Shown here in pieces: positions 44,442 to 55,372 of a stretch of 64,000 bases of DNA. Origin of the DNA: Nocardioides renjunii (GTDB lineage Bacteria > Actinomycetota > Actinomycetes > Propionibacteriales > Nocardioidaceae); NCBI RefSeq assembly GCF_034661175.1, contig NZ_CP141058.1, positions 1,364,001-1,428,000 of the forward strand, read 5' to 3'. The stretch's first letter is position 1; each line of letters begins with the position of its first letter. The position numbers and the translations under genes are program-made. Under the pieces are notes generated by a model. That model had not been told where the DNA came from, did not search any database, and saw only the letters and a program-made list of their open reading frames with translations.

Positions 44442-44474
44442 GGCTCCCCAACCCACAAGTTTCGCCAGAAAAGT

Positions 44475-44494
44475 CGGCACCACCACCGGTGCCG
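44475..44494 (+). promoter_or_regulatory. Stem-loop before atpE
   Basis: CGGCACC and GGTGCCG can pair around a six-base loop in the atpB-atpE gap. An A-rich ribosome site (AAAGGAAAAA, 44501-44510) follows. This could raise translation of atpE, which is needed in about tenfold excess over atpB. Confidence 0.4.
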
Positions 44495-44514
44495 AACGAC
44501 GAAAGGAAAAAGCC

Positions 44515-44724
44515 GTGGAAGGCTCCATCAACCTGGTCGGTCTCGGCCTGTCCGCCATCGGACCCGGCGTAGGCATCGGCCTGATCTTCGCCGCCTTCAT
44601 CTCCGGTGTCGCCCGCCAGCCCGAGGCCCAGAGCCGTCTGCAGTCGATCGCCATCCTTGGCTTCGTCCTTGCCGAGGCGCTCTTCATCATCACTGTCGCG
44701 CTCGCGTTCGTCCTGCCTCTCTGA
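44515..44724 (+). CDS. atpE: F0F1 ATP synthase subunit c
   Basis: A 69-residue helical hairpin. The proton-binding glutamate is in [15 protein letters not shown] and the polar loop is ARQPEAQSR, as in proton-type c rings. GTG start with AAAGGAAAAA just upstream. The sequence is the usual target type of diarylquinolines. Confidence 0.97.
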   Translation: MEGSINLVGLGLSAIGPGVGIGLIFAAFISGVARQPEAQSRLQSIAILGFVLAEALFIITVALAFVLPL

Positions 44725-44747
44725 CGACCGCTGCACCCCAGCTCTAG

Positions 44748-45325
<578 letters not shown>

Positions 45326-45326
<1 letters not shown>

Positions 45327-46120
45327 TGATGCGAGGAGCGTCTGCCGACGCCTACGCCGCCACGGCCGGGTCCCTGACGGGCTCCGGCGACGCCGGTGCC
45401 GTCGGTCGGGACCTGTTCGGCGCGGCGGACCTCCTCCGCAGCGAGCCGTCCCTGCGGCGCGTCGCCACCGACGCGTCGATCCCGGCCGAGGCCAAGGCGG
45501 GGCTGCTCCGCGAGGTGCTGGCCGGCAAGGTCTCCGAGGCGGCGCTGATCGTGGTCACCACCGCGGTCGGCCAGCGGTGGACCTCCGGCCGTGACCTCGC
45601 CGACGCCCTCGAGCGTCTCGGCGTGGTCTCGGTCGCGCGGTCCGCGGGAGGCGACGCCGGTCGCCTCGAGGACGAGCTGTTCGCCTTCGGGCAGGTCCTG
45701 CAGGACAACCCGCCGCTGCGCGACGCGATCTCCGACCCGGCCCGCAGCCGCGACGACAAGGCGCGCCTGCTGGACACCCTGCTCGACGACAAGGTGCTCC
45801 CGGCGACGATCGCGCTCGTGCAGCAGTCGCTGTCCGGCAGCTACCGCACGGTCTCGGTCGCCCTGGCCGACTACCAGAAGGTGGCGGCGGACGTGCGCGG
45901 CGAGTCCGTGGCGACCGTCCGGGTCGCCCGGCCGCTCGCCGACAACGACCGCACGCGGCTCACCGACGCGCTCACGCGCGCCTACGGCCGCCAGATCCAC
46001 CTCAACGTCGTCGTGGACCCCGACGTCATCGGCGGCATGCGCGTCGAGATCGGGGACGACGTCATCGACGGGACGGTGTCCAGCCGCCTCGACGACGCCC
46101 GACGCCGGCTCGCCGGCTGA
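45326..46120 (+). CDS. atpH: F0F1 ATP synthase subunit delta
   Basis: A 264-residue stator subunit, with an N-terminal helical part (SLTGSGDAGAVGRDLFGAADLL) and the C-terminal segment IGGMRVEIGDDVIDGTVSSRL that anchors subunit b. It is longer than the 180 residues of E. coli delta, as usual in actinobacteria, though not fused to subunit b as in mycobacteria. Confidence 0.95.
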
Positions 46121-46197
46121 GCCACGCGCACCATCCAGCACCACACTTTCGAGCAACTCCAGCGAACTCCAGCAGACCCAGGAACAGGTGAGATGAG

Positions 46198-47838
46198 ATG
46201 ACGGAGCTTTCCATCCGTCCGGACGAGATCCGGGACGCGCTCCAGCGCTTCGTGTCCGACTACAAGCCCGACGCGGCGACCACGGAAGAGGTCGGCACCG
46301 TCGCGGAGGCCGGCGACGGCATCGCCCGCGTGAGCGGCCTGCCCTCGGTCATGGCCAACGAGCTGCTCGAGTTCGAGGACGGCACGCTGGGCATCGCGCT
46401 CAACCTCGACACCCGCGAGATCGGTGTCGTCGTGCTCGGCGACTTCGACAAGATCGAGGAGGGCCAGCCGGTCCGCCGCACCGGCGAGATCCTCTCGGTG
46501 CCCGTCGGCGACGGCTACCTCGGTCGCGTCGTCGACCCGCTCGGCACCCCGATCGACGGGCTCGGCGAGGTCGAGACCTCCGGTCGTCGTCCGCTCGAGC
46601 TGCAGGCCGCGACCGTCATGGAGCGCAAGTCGGTCCACGAGCCGCTCGCGACCGGCATCAAGGCCATCGACGCGATGACCCCGATCGGCCGCGGCCAGCG
46701 CCAGCTCATCATCGGCGACCGCGCGACCGGCAAGACGACGATCGCCATCGACACGATCATCAACCAGAAGCAGAACTGGGAGACCGGCGACCCGGACAAG
46801 CAGGTCCGCTGCATCTACGTCGCCATCGGCCAGAAGGGCTCGACCATCGCCTCCGTGCGTGGCGCCCTCGAGAAGGCCGGCGCCCTGGAGTACACCACCA
46901 TCGTGGCCTCCCCGGCGTCCGACTCCGCCGGCTTCAAGTACCTCGCCCCCTACACCGGCTCGGCCATCGGCCAGCACTGGATGTACGAGGGCAAGCACGT
47001 CCTCATCGTCTTCGACGACCTCACCAAGCAGGCCGAGGCCTACCGCGCCGTGTCGCTGCTGCTGCGTCGCCCGCCGGGCCGCGAGGCCTACCCCGGTGAC
47101 GTGTTCTACCTGCACAGCCGGCTGCTCGAGCGCTGCGCGAAGCTGTCCGACGAGCTCGGCAAGGGCTCGATGACGGGTCTGCCCATCATCGAGACCAAGG
47201 CCAACGACGTCTCGGCGTTCATCCCGACCAACGTCATCTCGATCACCGACGGCCAGATCTTCCTGCAGTCCGACCTGTTCGCCGCCAACCAGCGCCCCGC
47301 CATCGACGTGGGTGTCTCGGTCTCGCGCGTGGGTGGCTCGGCGATGACCAAGGCGATGAAGGCCGTCACCGGCTCGCTCAAGGTCGACCTGGCGCAGTTC
47401 CGCGCGATGGAGGCGTTCGCCATGTTCGCCTCCGACCTCGACGCGGCCTCGCGCCAGCAGCTCGACCGCGGCCAGCGCCTGATGGCGCTGCTCAAGCAGC
47501 CGCAGTACTCGCCGTACCCGGTCGAGGAGATGACCGCCTCGCTGTGGCTCGGCACCACCGGCCGCCTCGACAAGGTCCCCACCGACGACGTGCTCCGCTT
47601 CGAGGCCGAGTTCCTCGACTACCTGCGGCGCTCGCACGAGGGCATCCTCGCCGGCATCCGGGAGACGCATAAGTTCGACGACGACGCCGACGCCGAGCTC
47701 GTGCGGGCCTACGACTCCTTCCTCGACCAGTTCGAGACTTCCGACGGCCAGAGCATCAAGGCCGGCAAGGAAGAGCACGTCGCCCTCGAGGACGAGGACG
47801 TCGAGCAGGAGCAGATCGTCAAGCAGAAGCGGAGCTGA
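46198..47838 (+). CDS. atpA: F0F1 ATP synthase subunit alpha
   Basis: A 546-residue alpha subunit. The Walker A motif [13 protein letters not shown] is near residue 175, the arginine finger region is [17 protein letters not shown], and the C-terminal extension is acidic and glutamate-rich ([15 protein letters not shown]), typical of actinobacteria where it suppresses ATP hydrolysis. The gap after atpH (78 bases) holds a GGTGAGATG ribosome site. Confidence 0.98.
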   Translation: MTELSIRPDEIRDALQRFVSDYKPDAATTEEVGTVAEAGDGIARVSGLPSVMANELLEFEDGTLGIALNLDTREIGVVVLGDFDKIEEGQPVRRTGEILSVPVGDGYLGRVVDPLGTPIDGLGEVETSGRRPLELQAATVMERKSVHEPLATGIKAIDAMTPIGRGQRQLIIGDRATGKTTIAIDTIINQKQNWETGDPDKQVRCIYVAIGQKGSTIASVRGALEKAGALEYTTIVASPASDSAGFKYLAPYTGSAIGQHWMYEGKHVLIVFDDLTKQAEAYRAVSLLLRRPPGREAYPGDVFYLHSRLLERCAKLSDELGKGSMTGLPIIETKANDVSAFIPTNVISITDGQIFLQSDLFAANQRPAIDVGVSVSRVGGSAMTKAMKAVTGSLKVDLAQFRAMEAFAMFASDLDAASRQQLDRGQRLMALLKQPQYSPYPVEEMTASLWLGTTGRLDKVPTDDVLRFEAEFLDYLRRSHEGILAGIRETHKFDDDADAELVRAYDSFLDQFETSDGQSIKAGKEEHVALEDEDVEQEQIVKQKRS

Positions 47839-47842
47839 CGCA

Positions 47843-50242
<2,400 letters not shown>

Positions 50243-50243
<1 letters not shown>

Positions 50244-50650
50244 TGGCGGGCCCGTCCACCGACAAGGTGCTGCAGGTCGAGCTGGTCGCTGCCGACCGGC
50301 TCGTCTGGTCGGGCCAGGCGACCATGGTCATCGCCCGCACCACCGAGGGCGACGTCGGGATCCTGCCCAACCACGCGCCGCTGCTGTCCTCGATCATCGA
50401 GGGCGTCGTCGACGTGCAGACCGTGGAGGGCGAGACCTGGGTCGCGGCGGTCGACGCCGGCTTCTTGTCGGTGGCCGACAACCGCGTGTCCATCCTGTCC
50501 GAGCGGGCCGAGATGTCGCACGAGATCGACCTCGAGAAGGCGCGCCAGGACCTCGAGCGGGCCCAGTCCGCCGGGGGCAACGACGACGCGGCCGACGAGG
50601 CCGTCCGTCGTGCCGAGGCGCGCATCCGCGCCGTCGAACGGGCCTCCTGA
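50243..50650 (+). CDS. atpC: F0F1 ATP synthase subunit epsilon
   Basis: A 135-residue epsilon subunit with an N-terminal beta sandwich (VLQVELVAADRLVWSG, LPNHAPLLSSIIEG) and two C-terminal helices ending RRAEARIRAVERAS. Last gene of the ATP synthase operon; a strong terminator follows at 50679. Confidence 0.96.
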
Positions 50651-50678
50651 CGGGTCCTCCCGCACGACCGCTAGGGTG

Positions 50679-50706
50679 AGCGCACGGACCTCCGGGTCCG
50701 TGCGCT
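50679..50706 (+). terminator. Terminator of the ATP synthase operon
   Basis: A perfect 12-base stem, AGCGCACGGACC against GGTCCGTGCGCT, with a TCCG loop, is followed by CGTCTGTTTCT. Confidence 0.85.
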
Positions 50707-50761
50707 CGTCTGTTTCTCGGTCGCTGGTCGGACCGCCCGTCGGCGGTCGTTGGGAGGGTGG

Positions 50762-51205
50762 ATGCCGGTCTGGGAATGGGTGCTCGACATCGTCGGGCTC
50801 TTCTTGTTCCTCGCCCTGCTCTACGGCATCTCGCTGATCGTCCGGCGCCGCCTGCTGGCCCGTCACGGCGGCACCTTCGAGCTCAGCTACCGGATGCGAC
50901 CGGAGCACCCTGGTCGCGGGTGGCTGCTCGGCATCGGGCGCTACTCCGGGCAGTCGCTGGAGTGGTTCCGCATCTTCTCGCTGTCCCCGCGCCCCAAGCG
51001 GGTGTGGGCCCGCGACCTGCTGGAGTACTCCGGCCGACGGGCTCCCGAGGGCGCGGAGGAGATGTCGCTCTACGACGGGCACGTCGTCGCCTCGTGCCAC
51101 TACGGCGGTGACCCGCTGGAGATCGCGATGAGCGAGGCGTCGCTCACCGGCTTCCAGTCCTGGCTCGAGTCAGGGCCGCCCGGGACGGACTGGAACCGGC
51201 GCTAG
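50762..51205 (+). CDS. DUF2550 family membrane protein
   Basis: A 147-residue protein with one N-terminal membrane helix (VLDIVGLFLFLALLYGISLIV) and a soluble C-terminal domain (LSYRMRPEHPGRGWLLGIGRYSG, then WARDLLEYSGRRAP and CHYGGDPLEIAMSEASLTGFQSWLES). DUF2550 proteins occur right after the atp operon in most actinobacteria. GGGAGG precedes ATG 50762. Function is unknown. Confidence 0.88.
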   Translation: MPVWEWVLDIVGLFLFLALLYGISLIVRRRLLARHGGTFELSYRMRPEHPGRGWLLGIGRYSGQSLEWFRIFSLSPRPKRVWARDLLEYSGRRAPEGAEEMSLYDGHVVASCHYGGDPLEIAMSEASLTGFQSWLESGPPGTDWNRR

Positions 51206-52173
51206 GCCGGACCGGTCGACCCGCCGACGCGCAGCTCTACGGCAAGCACGACGTCGGCCACGGGCTCACCGGCGATCCGGGCCAGGGCGGCGTGCGCCGT
51301 GGCGCGACCCTTGTCGGCGAGCGGCTGCACCACGGTGGTGAGGCTGAGGTCGAGCCACGGGGTGTCGACGCCGTCGAAGCCCGCGACACTGAGGTCGCCC
51401 GGCACGGACAGCCCGCGGCGCCGCGCCTCGAGGACCACACCGGCGGCCTGGACGTCGCTCTGGCAGACGATCGCGGTCACGTCGGGACCGGTGGCGAGGT
51501 AGTCCGACGCGAGCGACTGGGCCTCCGCGAGGTCGCTCGCGCAGGCGCCGACGACGTGGGCGTCGGGGAAGACCTGCCGCAGTCCCGCCTCCCGCTCCCG
51601 CTGCGGTCGGGACGCCTCCAGCGTCATCGTGGCGACCCGCCGGTGGCCGTGGTCGTGGAGGTGGGCGGCGAGGGCGGCCGACCCGCGCCGGTGGTCGATG
51701 TCGACGAAGGTCGTCCCGGGCCAGCACGGGCCCTCGACGACGATCAGCGGCACGTCGCGGGCCACCAGGTCGTCGTAGGCGTGCCAGGTCTCGCGCCCGC
51801 AGTTGTCGTAGATGACGGCGTCGAGGGGGAGGCGGGGGTGCGCGTCGTCGTCGGCCATCAGCAGCAGCCCCATGCCGGCCGCCCCGAGCACCTCCGACAC
51901 GGCGTCGAGCATGGGCAGCGCCGCGGGGTCGCGGAACGCCGAGCTGAGCTGGCCGACGGCGATGCCGACCACGCCGCTGCGGCCTCGGCGCAGGTTGCTG
52001 GCCAAGGGATTGGGGCCGGCGTAGCCGAGCGACGACGCGGCGGCCAGGACCCGCTGGCGGGTCGCCTCGGAGACCGGCTTGTTGCCCGAGAACGCCAGGG
52101 ACGCCGTCGACAGCGAGACGCCCGCCACCGCGGCGACGTCGGCCAGGGTCGGGGGGCGAAGTGGACCGGACAC
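51202..52173 (-). CDS. LacI-family transcriptional regulator
   Basis: A 323-residue repressor. The N-terminal HTH is PPTLADVAAVAGVSLSTASLAFSGN with the hinge helix NPLASNLRRGRSG, and a periplasmic-binding-like effector domain follows. GTG 52173 places the start just downstream of tandem operators at 52191-52216; GTG or ATG starts further upstream would put those operators inside the gene. It probably represses itself and the divergent MFS gene. The ligand is unknown, sugar or nucleoside being typical. Confidence 0.9.
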   Translation of the reverse strand: MSGPLRPPTLADVAAVAGVSLSTASLAFSGNKPVSEATRQRVLAAASSLGYAGPNPLASNLRRGRSGVVGIAVGQLSSAFRDPAALPMLDAVSEVLGAAGMGLLLMADDDAHPRLPLDAVIYDNCGRETWHAYDDLVARDVPLIVVEGPCWPGTTFVDIDHRRGSAALAAHLHDHGHRRVATMTLEASRPQREREAGLRQVFPDAHVVGACASDLAEAQSLASDYLATGPDVTAIVCQSDVQAAGVVLEARRRGLSVPGDLSVAGFDGVDTPWLDLSLTTVVQPLADKGRATAHAALARIAGEPVADVVLAVELRVGGSTGPA

Positions 52174-52190
52174 GCTCGGCAGGATAGCAT

Positions 52191-52216
52191 CGAAACGATT
52201 CGATCGAAACGATTCG
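52191..52216. promoter_or_regulatory. Tandem LacI-type operators
   Basis: CGAAACGATTCG occurs twice, at 52191-52202 and 52205-52216 (14-base period). Each is a near palindrome of the CGAAwCGwTTCG type recognised by LacI-family repressors. They lie between the LacI gene and the MFS gene. Confidence 0.75.
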
Positions 52217-52271
52217 CCGTCGTCTCGGATCACGCTCGTCCAGACCCTGACCCACCCGCTCGAGGAGTGCC

Positions 52272-53438
52272 GTGCCCACCCTGACCGCCGCCCGCAACGC
52301 CGTGGGGATGACGTTCTTCCTCAACGGCCTGGTCTTCTCCAGCTGGGTCTCGCGGATCCCCGAGGTGCGGTCGAGCTTCGACCTCACCAACGGCCAGCTC
52401 GGCCTCCTGCTCCTCGCGATCGCGGTCGGGTCGGTCCTGGCCCTGCCGACCACCGGCGCGGCCATCAACGCGTGGGGCACGGAGCGGATCGTCCGGGTCG
52501 GGGCGGTCGCCGCCACGCTCGGCATGGCCATGGCGGCCCTCGGCCTGGGGCACGTGCTCCTGGTGACGGTGGTCGGGCTGTTCGTCTACGGCCTCGGCAT
52601 CGGCGTGTGGGACGTCGCGATGAACGTCGAGGGCGCCGAGGTGGAGCGCGGGCTGGGCCGCACGATCATGCCGCGCTTCCACGCCGGCTTCAGCGGGGGC
52701 ACCGTGGTCGGCGCGCTCCTCGGTGCGCTGCTCATCGAGCTGGACGTCCCGGCGGTGGTGCACCTGCTCGGCGTGGTGCTCGTCGCCATCGCGCTCGTGT
52801 GGCGCTCGTCGCCGGCGTTCCTGCCGGTGGAAACCGCGCACGAGGAGGAGCGGACGTCGGCGGCCCGCGCCTGGCTGGAGCCGCGCACGCTGCTGATCGG
52901 CGTGATGGTGCTGGCCCTGGCGATGACCGAGGGGACCGCCAACGACTGGCTCGCCGTCGCGCTCGTGGACGGCCACGACGTCTCGCACGCCGTGGGCGTG
53001 GCCGGGTTCGCCGTCTTCGTCCTCGCCATGACCGCTGGTCGGTTCGCGGGCACCGGCCTGATCGACCGCTTCGGGCGGGTCGCGGTGCTGTGGGGCACCA
53101 TGGCGCTCGCCGGCGGGGGAGTGCTGCTCATCGTCTTTGCCGACCAGCCCGTCCTCGTCGTGACCGGCATCGTCCTGTGGGGCGTCGGTGCCTCGCTCGG
53201 CTTCCCGGTCGGCATGAGCGCCGCCGCCGACGACCCGGTCCGCGCCGCCGCGCGGGTCAGCGTCGTCTCCACCATCGGCTACGCCGCCTTCCTCGCCGGC
53301 CCGCCGTTCCTCGGGTTCGTCGGGGACGAGGTCGGCACCCTCAAGGCGCTGCTCGTGGTCGCCGTCCTGCTCATGCCGGCGGCCCTGGTCGTGCCCTCGG
53401 CGCGCGAGCGGCGCCCCGAGCGGTCCGAGCGCGTCTGA
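52272..53438 (+). CDS. MFS transporter
   Basis: A 388-residue major facilitator with twelve predicted membrane segments. The loop after helix 2-3 (GTERIVRVGAVAATLG) and the middle loop rich in Glu and Arg (ETAHEEERTSAARAW) are typical. The motif RIPEVRSSFDLTNGQLGLLLLAIAVGSV resembles fucose-permease-like and related transporters. GAGGAG precedes GTG 52272. Control by the adjacent LacI regulator suggests uptake or export of its ligand. Confidence 0.88.
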   Translation: MPTLTAARNAVGMTFFLNGLVFSSWVSRIPEVRSSFDLTNGQLGLLLLAIAVGSVLALPTTGAAINAWGTERIVRVGAVAATLGMAMAALGLGHVLLVTVVGLFVYGLGIGVWDVAMNVEGAEVERGLGRTIMPRFHAGFSGGTVVGALLGALLIELDVPAVVHLLGVVLVAIALVWRSSPAFLPVETAHEEERTSAARAWLEPRTLLIGVMVLALAMTEGTANDWLAVALVDGHDVSHAVGVAGFAVFVLAMTAGRFAGTGLIDRFGRVAVLWGTMALAGGGVLLIVFADQPVLVVTGIVLWGVGASLGFPVGMSAAADDPVRAAARVSVVSTIGYAAFLAGPPFLGFVGDEVGTLKALLVVAVLLMPAALVVPSARERRPERSERV

Positions 53439-53456
53439 GCCGGGTCGGGGGACCGC

Positions 53457-54029
53457 TCAGCGCTCCCCGCCCGGCACCCACAGCACGTCGCCGGTGTCGC
53501 GGTTGGCGTGGCGGGCCAGGATGAAGAGCAGGTCCGAGAGCCGGTTGAGGTAGGTGATCGCGAGGACGTTCATCGTGTCCTCGTGCTCGGCCCAGGCCGC
53601 CCAGCCGGCCCGCTCCGCACGGCGTACGACGGTGCGCGCGACGTGCAGGTGGGCCGCGGCGACACTGCCGCCGTTGAGGATGAACGAGCGCAGCGCCGGC
53701 AGCTCCTCGTTGTAGTGGTCGCACCACCCCTCGAGCCGGTCGACGTAGTCCTGCTCGATGCGCAACGGCGGGTGCTCGGGGTTCGGGACCACCGGGGTGC
53801 AGAAGTCGGCACCCACGTCGAAGAGGTCGTTCTGCACGCGGGTGAGCACCGTGACCACGTCGTCCTCGAGCCCGCCGTGCGCCAGGGCGACCCCGATGTG
53901 GGCGTTGCCCTCGTCGACGCAGGCGTACACCTCGAGCCGTGGGTCGGTCTTCGAGGTCTCGCTCATGTCGCCGAGCCGGGTGCGTCCGGCATCACCGGTA
54001 CGGGTGTAGATGCGCGTCAGGTTGACCAT
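53457..54029 (-). CDS. ATP:cob(I)alamin adenosyltransferase (PduO type)
   Basis: A 190-residue PduO-type adenosyltransferase. The ATP loop TRTGDAGRTRLGD is at the N-terminus, and the C-terminal cobalamin block is RRAERAGWAAWAEHEDTMN followed by YLNRLSDLLFILARHANRD. It makes adenosylcobalamin, the cofactor needed by the MeaA mutase encoded 1.3 kb away. TAGGGT lies six bases before the ATG on its strand, giving a leaderless mRNA. Confidence 0.93.
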   Translation of the reverse strand: MVNLTRIYTRTGDAGRTRLGDMSETSKTDPRLEVYACVDEGNAHIGVALAHGGLEDDVVTVLTRVQNDLFDVGADFCTPVVPNPEHPPLRIEQDYVDRLEGWCDHYNEELPALRSFILNGGSVAAAHLHVARTVVRRAERAGWAAWAEHEDTMNVLAITYLNRLSDLLFILARHANRDTGDVLWVPGGER

Positions 54030-54035
54030 GTGCCG

Positions 54036-54041
54036 ACCCTA
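54036..54041 (-). promoter_or_regulatory. -10 box of the adenosyltransferase gene (leaderless)
   Basis: On the minus strand TAGGGT ends six bases before ATG 54029. Confidence 0.5.
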
Positions 54042-54159
54042 CTGGCCGGGACTCGCCGCAAAGGTGGTGCGTGCGGGCAGCCGAACGGGGTACAACAGCG
54101 TCCTAGGAGTGACAGCAGTCACGTGAGCGGCGTCGGGGGACGTCGGGGAGGGGCGCCCG

Positions 54160-54468
54160 ATGGACATCATCTCGGATGGCCACACGCTCGTGCTGCAGGG
54201 CGACTTCGACGTGCGGAGCACGTGGGAGGTCCGCAACGCGATCTACGAGCGCATCGACGTGCTCGACGACGACGTGGTGATCGACATGACGGCGGTGTCC
54301 GCCATCGACGCCACCGCCCTCCGCCTGCTGGCCGTCGCCACCCGGCACGCCTGGCTCTCCGGCCACCACCTCACCGTCCGCAACCCCGGGCCGGCGGTGC
54401 GCCGGATGGCGCACCTGACCCGGCTGGCGCACGCCATCGAGGTGGAGCGCGTCGCCGCGACCGCCTGA
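54160..54468 (+). CDS. STAS-domain protein (anti-sigma factor antagonist type)
   Basis: A 102-residue single STAS domain with LVLQGDFDVRSTWEVRNAI, then VVIDMTAVSAIDATALRLLAVATRHA, and a C-terminal helix. In this family the phosphorylated residue follows the D in D-S/T; here the segment reads IDATAL, so a threonine may take that place. It would act as an antagonist of an RsbW-type anti-sigma factor, but no partner is adjacent. Confidence 0.82.
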   Translation: MDIISDGHTLVLQGDFDVRSTWEVRNAIYERIDVLDDDVVIDMTAVSAIDATALRLLAVATRHAWLSGHHLTVRNPGPAVRRMAHLTRLAHAIEVERVAATA

Positions 54469-54504
54469 TCGGCGATCGCGGCTCCGCCCTCCCGGCCGTC
54501 CCGC

Positions 54505-55284
54505 TCAGCCGGCCGGCACCACCTCGATCGCGGAGATCTTGGCCTGGTTGACCACGGAGTCGAGGTCGACGTCGACCTTGCCGTCGGTGACCTGGACCGT
54601 GTAGGTCTTCACCGCCGCGGTCGCGGACCCGACGTCGGCGGCGATGTCGTAGTTGTCCAGCCGCAGCTGTCCCTCCACCGCGACGTCGAACGTACGCCGG
54701 CCGGTCCCGCCCGGGCCGCCGCCCGGGGCGCCGAAGTAGACCTCGGCGAAGTGCAGGCGGACCGTGTAGGAGCCGTTCTGCACCGGGATGTCGTAGTCGA
54801 TCGACCCGGTCTCGGTGGAGTACTCCGACTGGTAGAGCACGTCGTCGGTGGTCCCGGCGATCGCCACGGCGTTGGTGAACGTCTTGCCGCCGGTGCCGTA
54901 CTGCTGGGCGCCCCACGCGACGCCACCGGTGGTGACCGCCGGTCCGCCGGCGTTGATCCGGATCGCCGCCTGCGGCCGCGGCGGCGTGGTGACGCTCGCC
55001 GTGGCCGAGGGAGCCGACGCGTTCTGCGACGTGTCCACCGCGAGCACCCGGTAGGTCACCTGGGTGCCACCCGGTGCGGTCGTGTCGACCAGCGACAGCC
55101 CGGCGACGGGGGTCTGGTTGACCCTGGTCCAGGTGGTCGCCCCGGCGGCCTGCCGCTCGACCACGTAGCCCCCGAGGTCGGCGGCCGCGACGGCGTTCCA
55201 GGAGACCTGAACGTCGTTGCCCGAGACCGACGCCGAGACGCCCGTGGGCGCCGTGGCGGGGGCGGTGGTGTCCGCCGACGCCAC
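54505..55284 (-). pseudogene. Truncated fibronectin III-malectin protein (C-terminal fragment)
   Basis: The reading frame encodes an FN3 domain (PTGVSASVSGNDVQVSWNAVAA to SVTTPPRP) followed by a malectin-like carbohydrate-binding domain (IRINAGGPAVTTGG, YDIPVQNGSYTVRLHFAEVYF) of the kind found at the end of large secreted hydrolases. It has no signal peptide. The frame continues upstream of GTG 55284 as a plausible linker (SNIAPVAS) until a TAG at 55360, next to the divergent meaA promoter, so the N-terminal part of the original protein appears lost. It could still be expressed as a short cytoplasmic protein. Confidence 0.6.
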
Positions 55285-55360
55285 GGGGGCGATGTTGGAG
55301 CGTCCGGACGTGAGGCCCGTCTCACACCCGCGACCGGTGACTGGGCGGTAACAACGGTCC

Positions 55361-55366
55361 TACTGT
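55361..55366 (+). promoter_or_regulatory. -10 box of meaA (leaderless)
   Basis: TACTGT ends six bases before ATG 55373. Confidence 0.5.
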
Positions 55367-55372
55367 GTCGCC

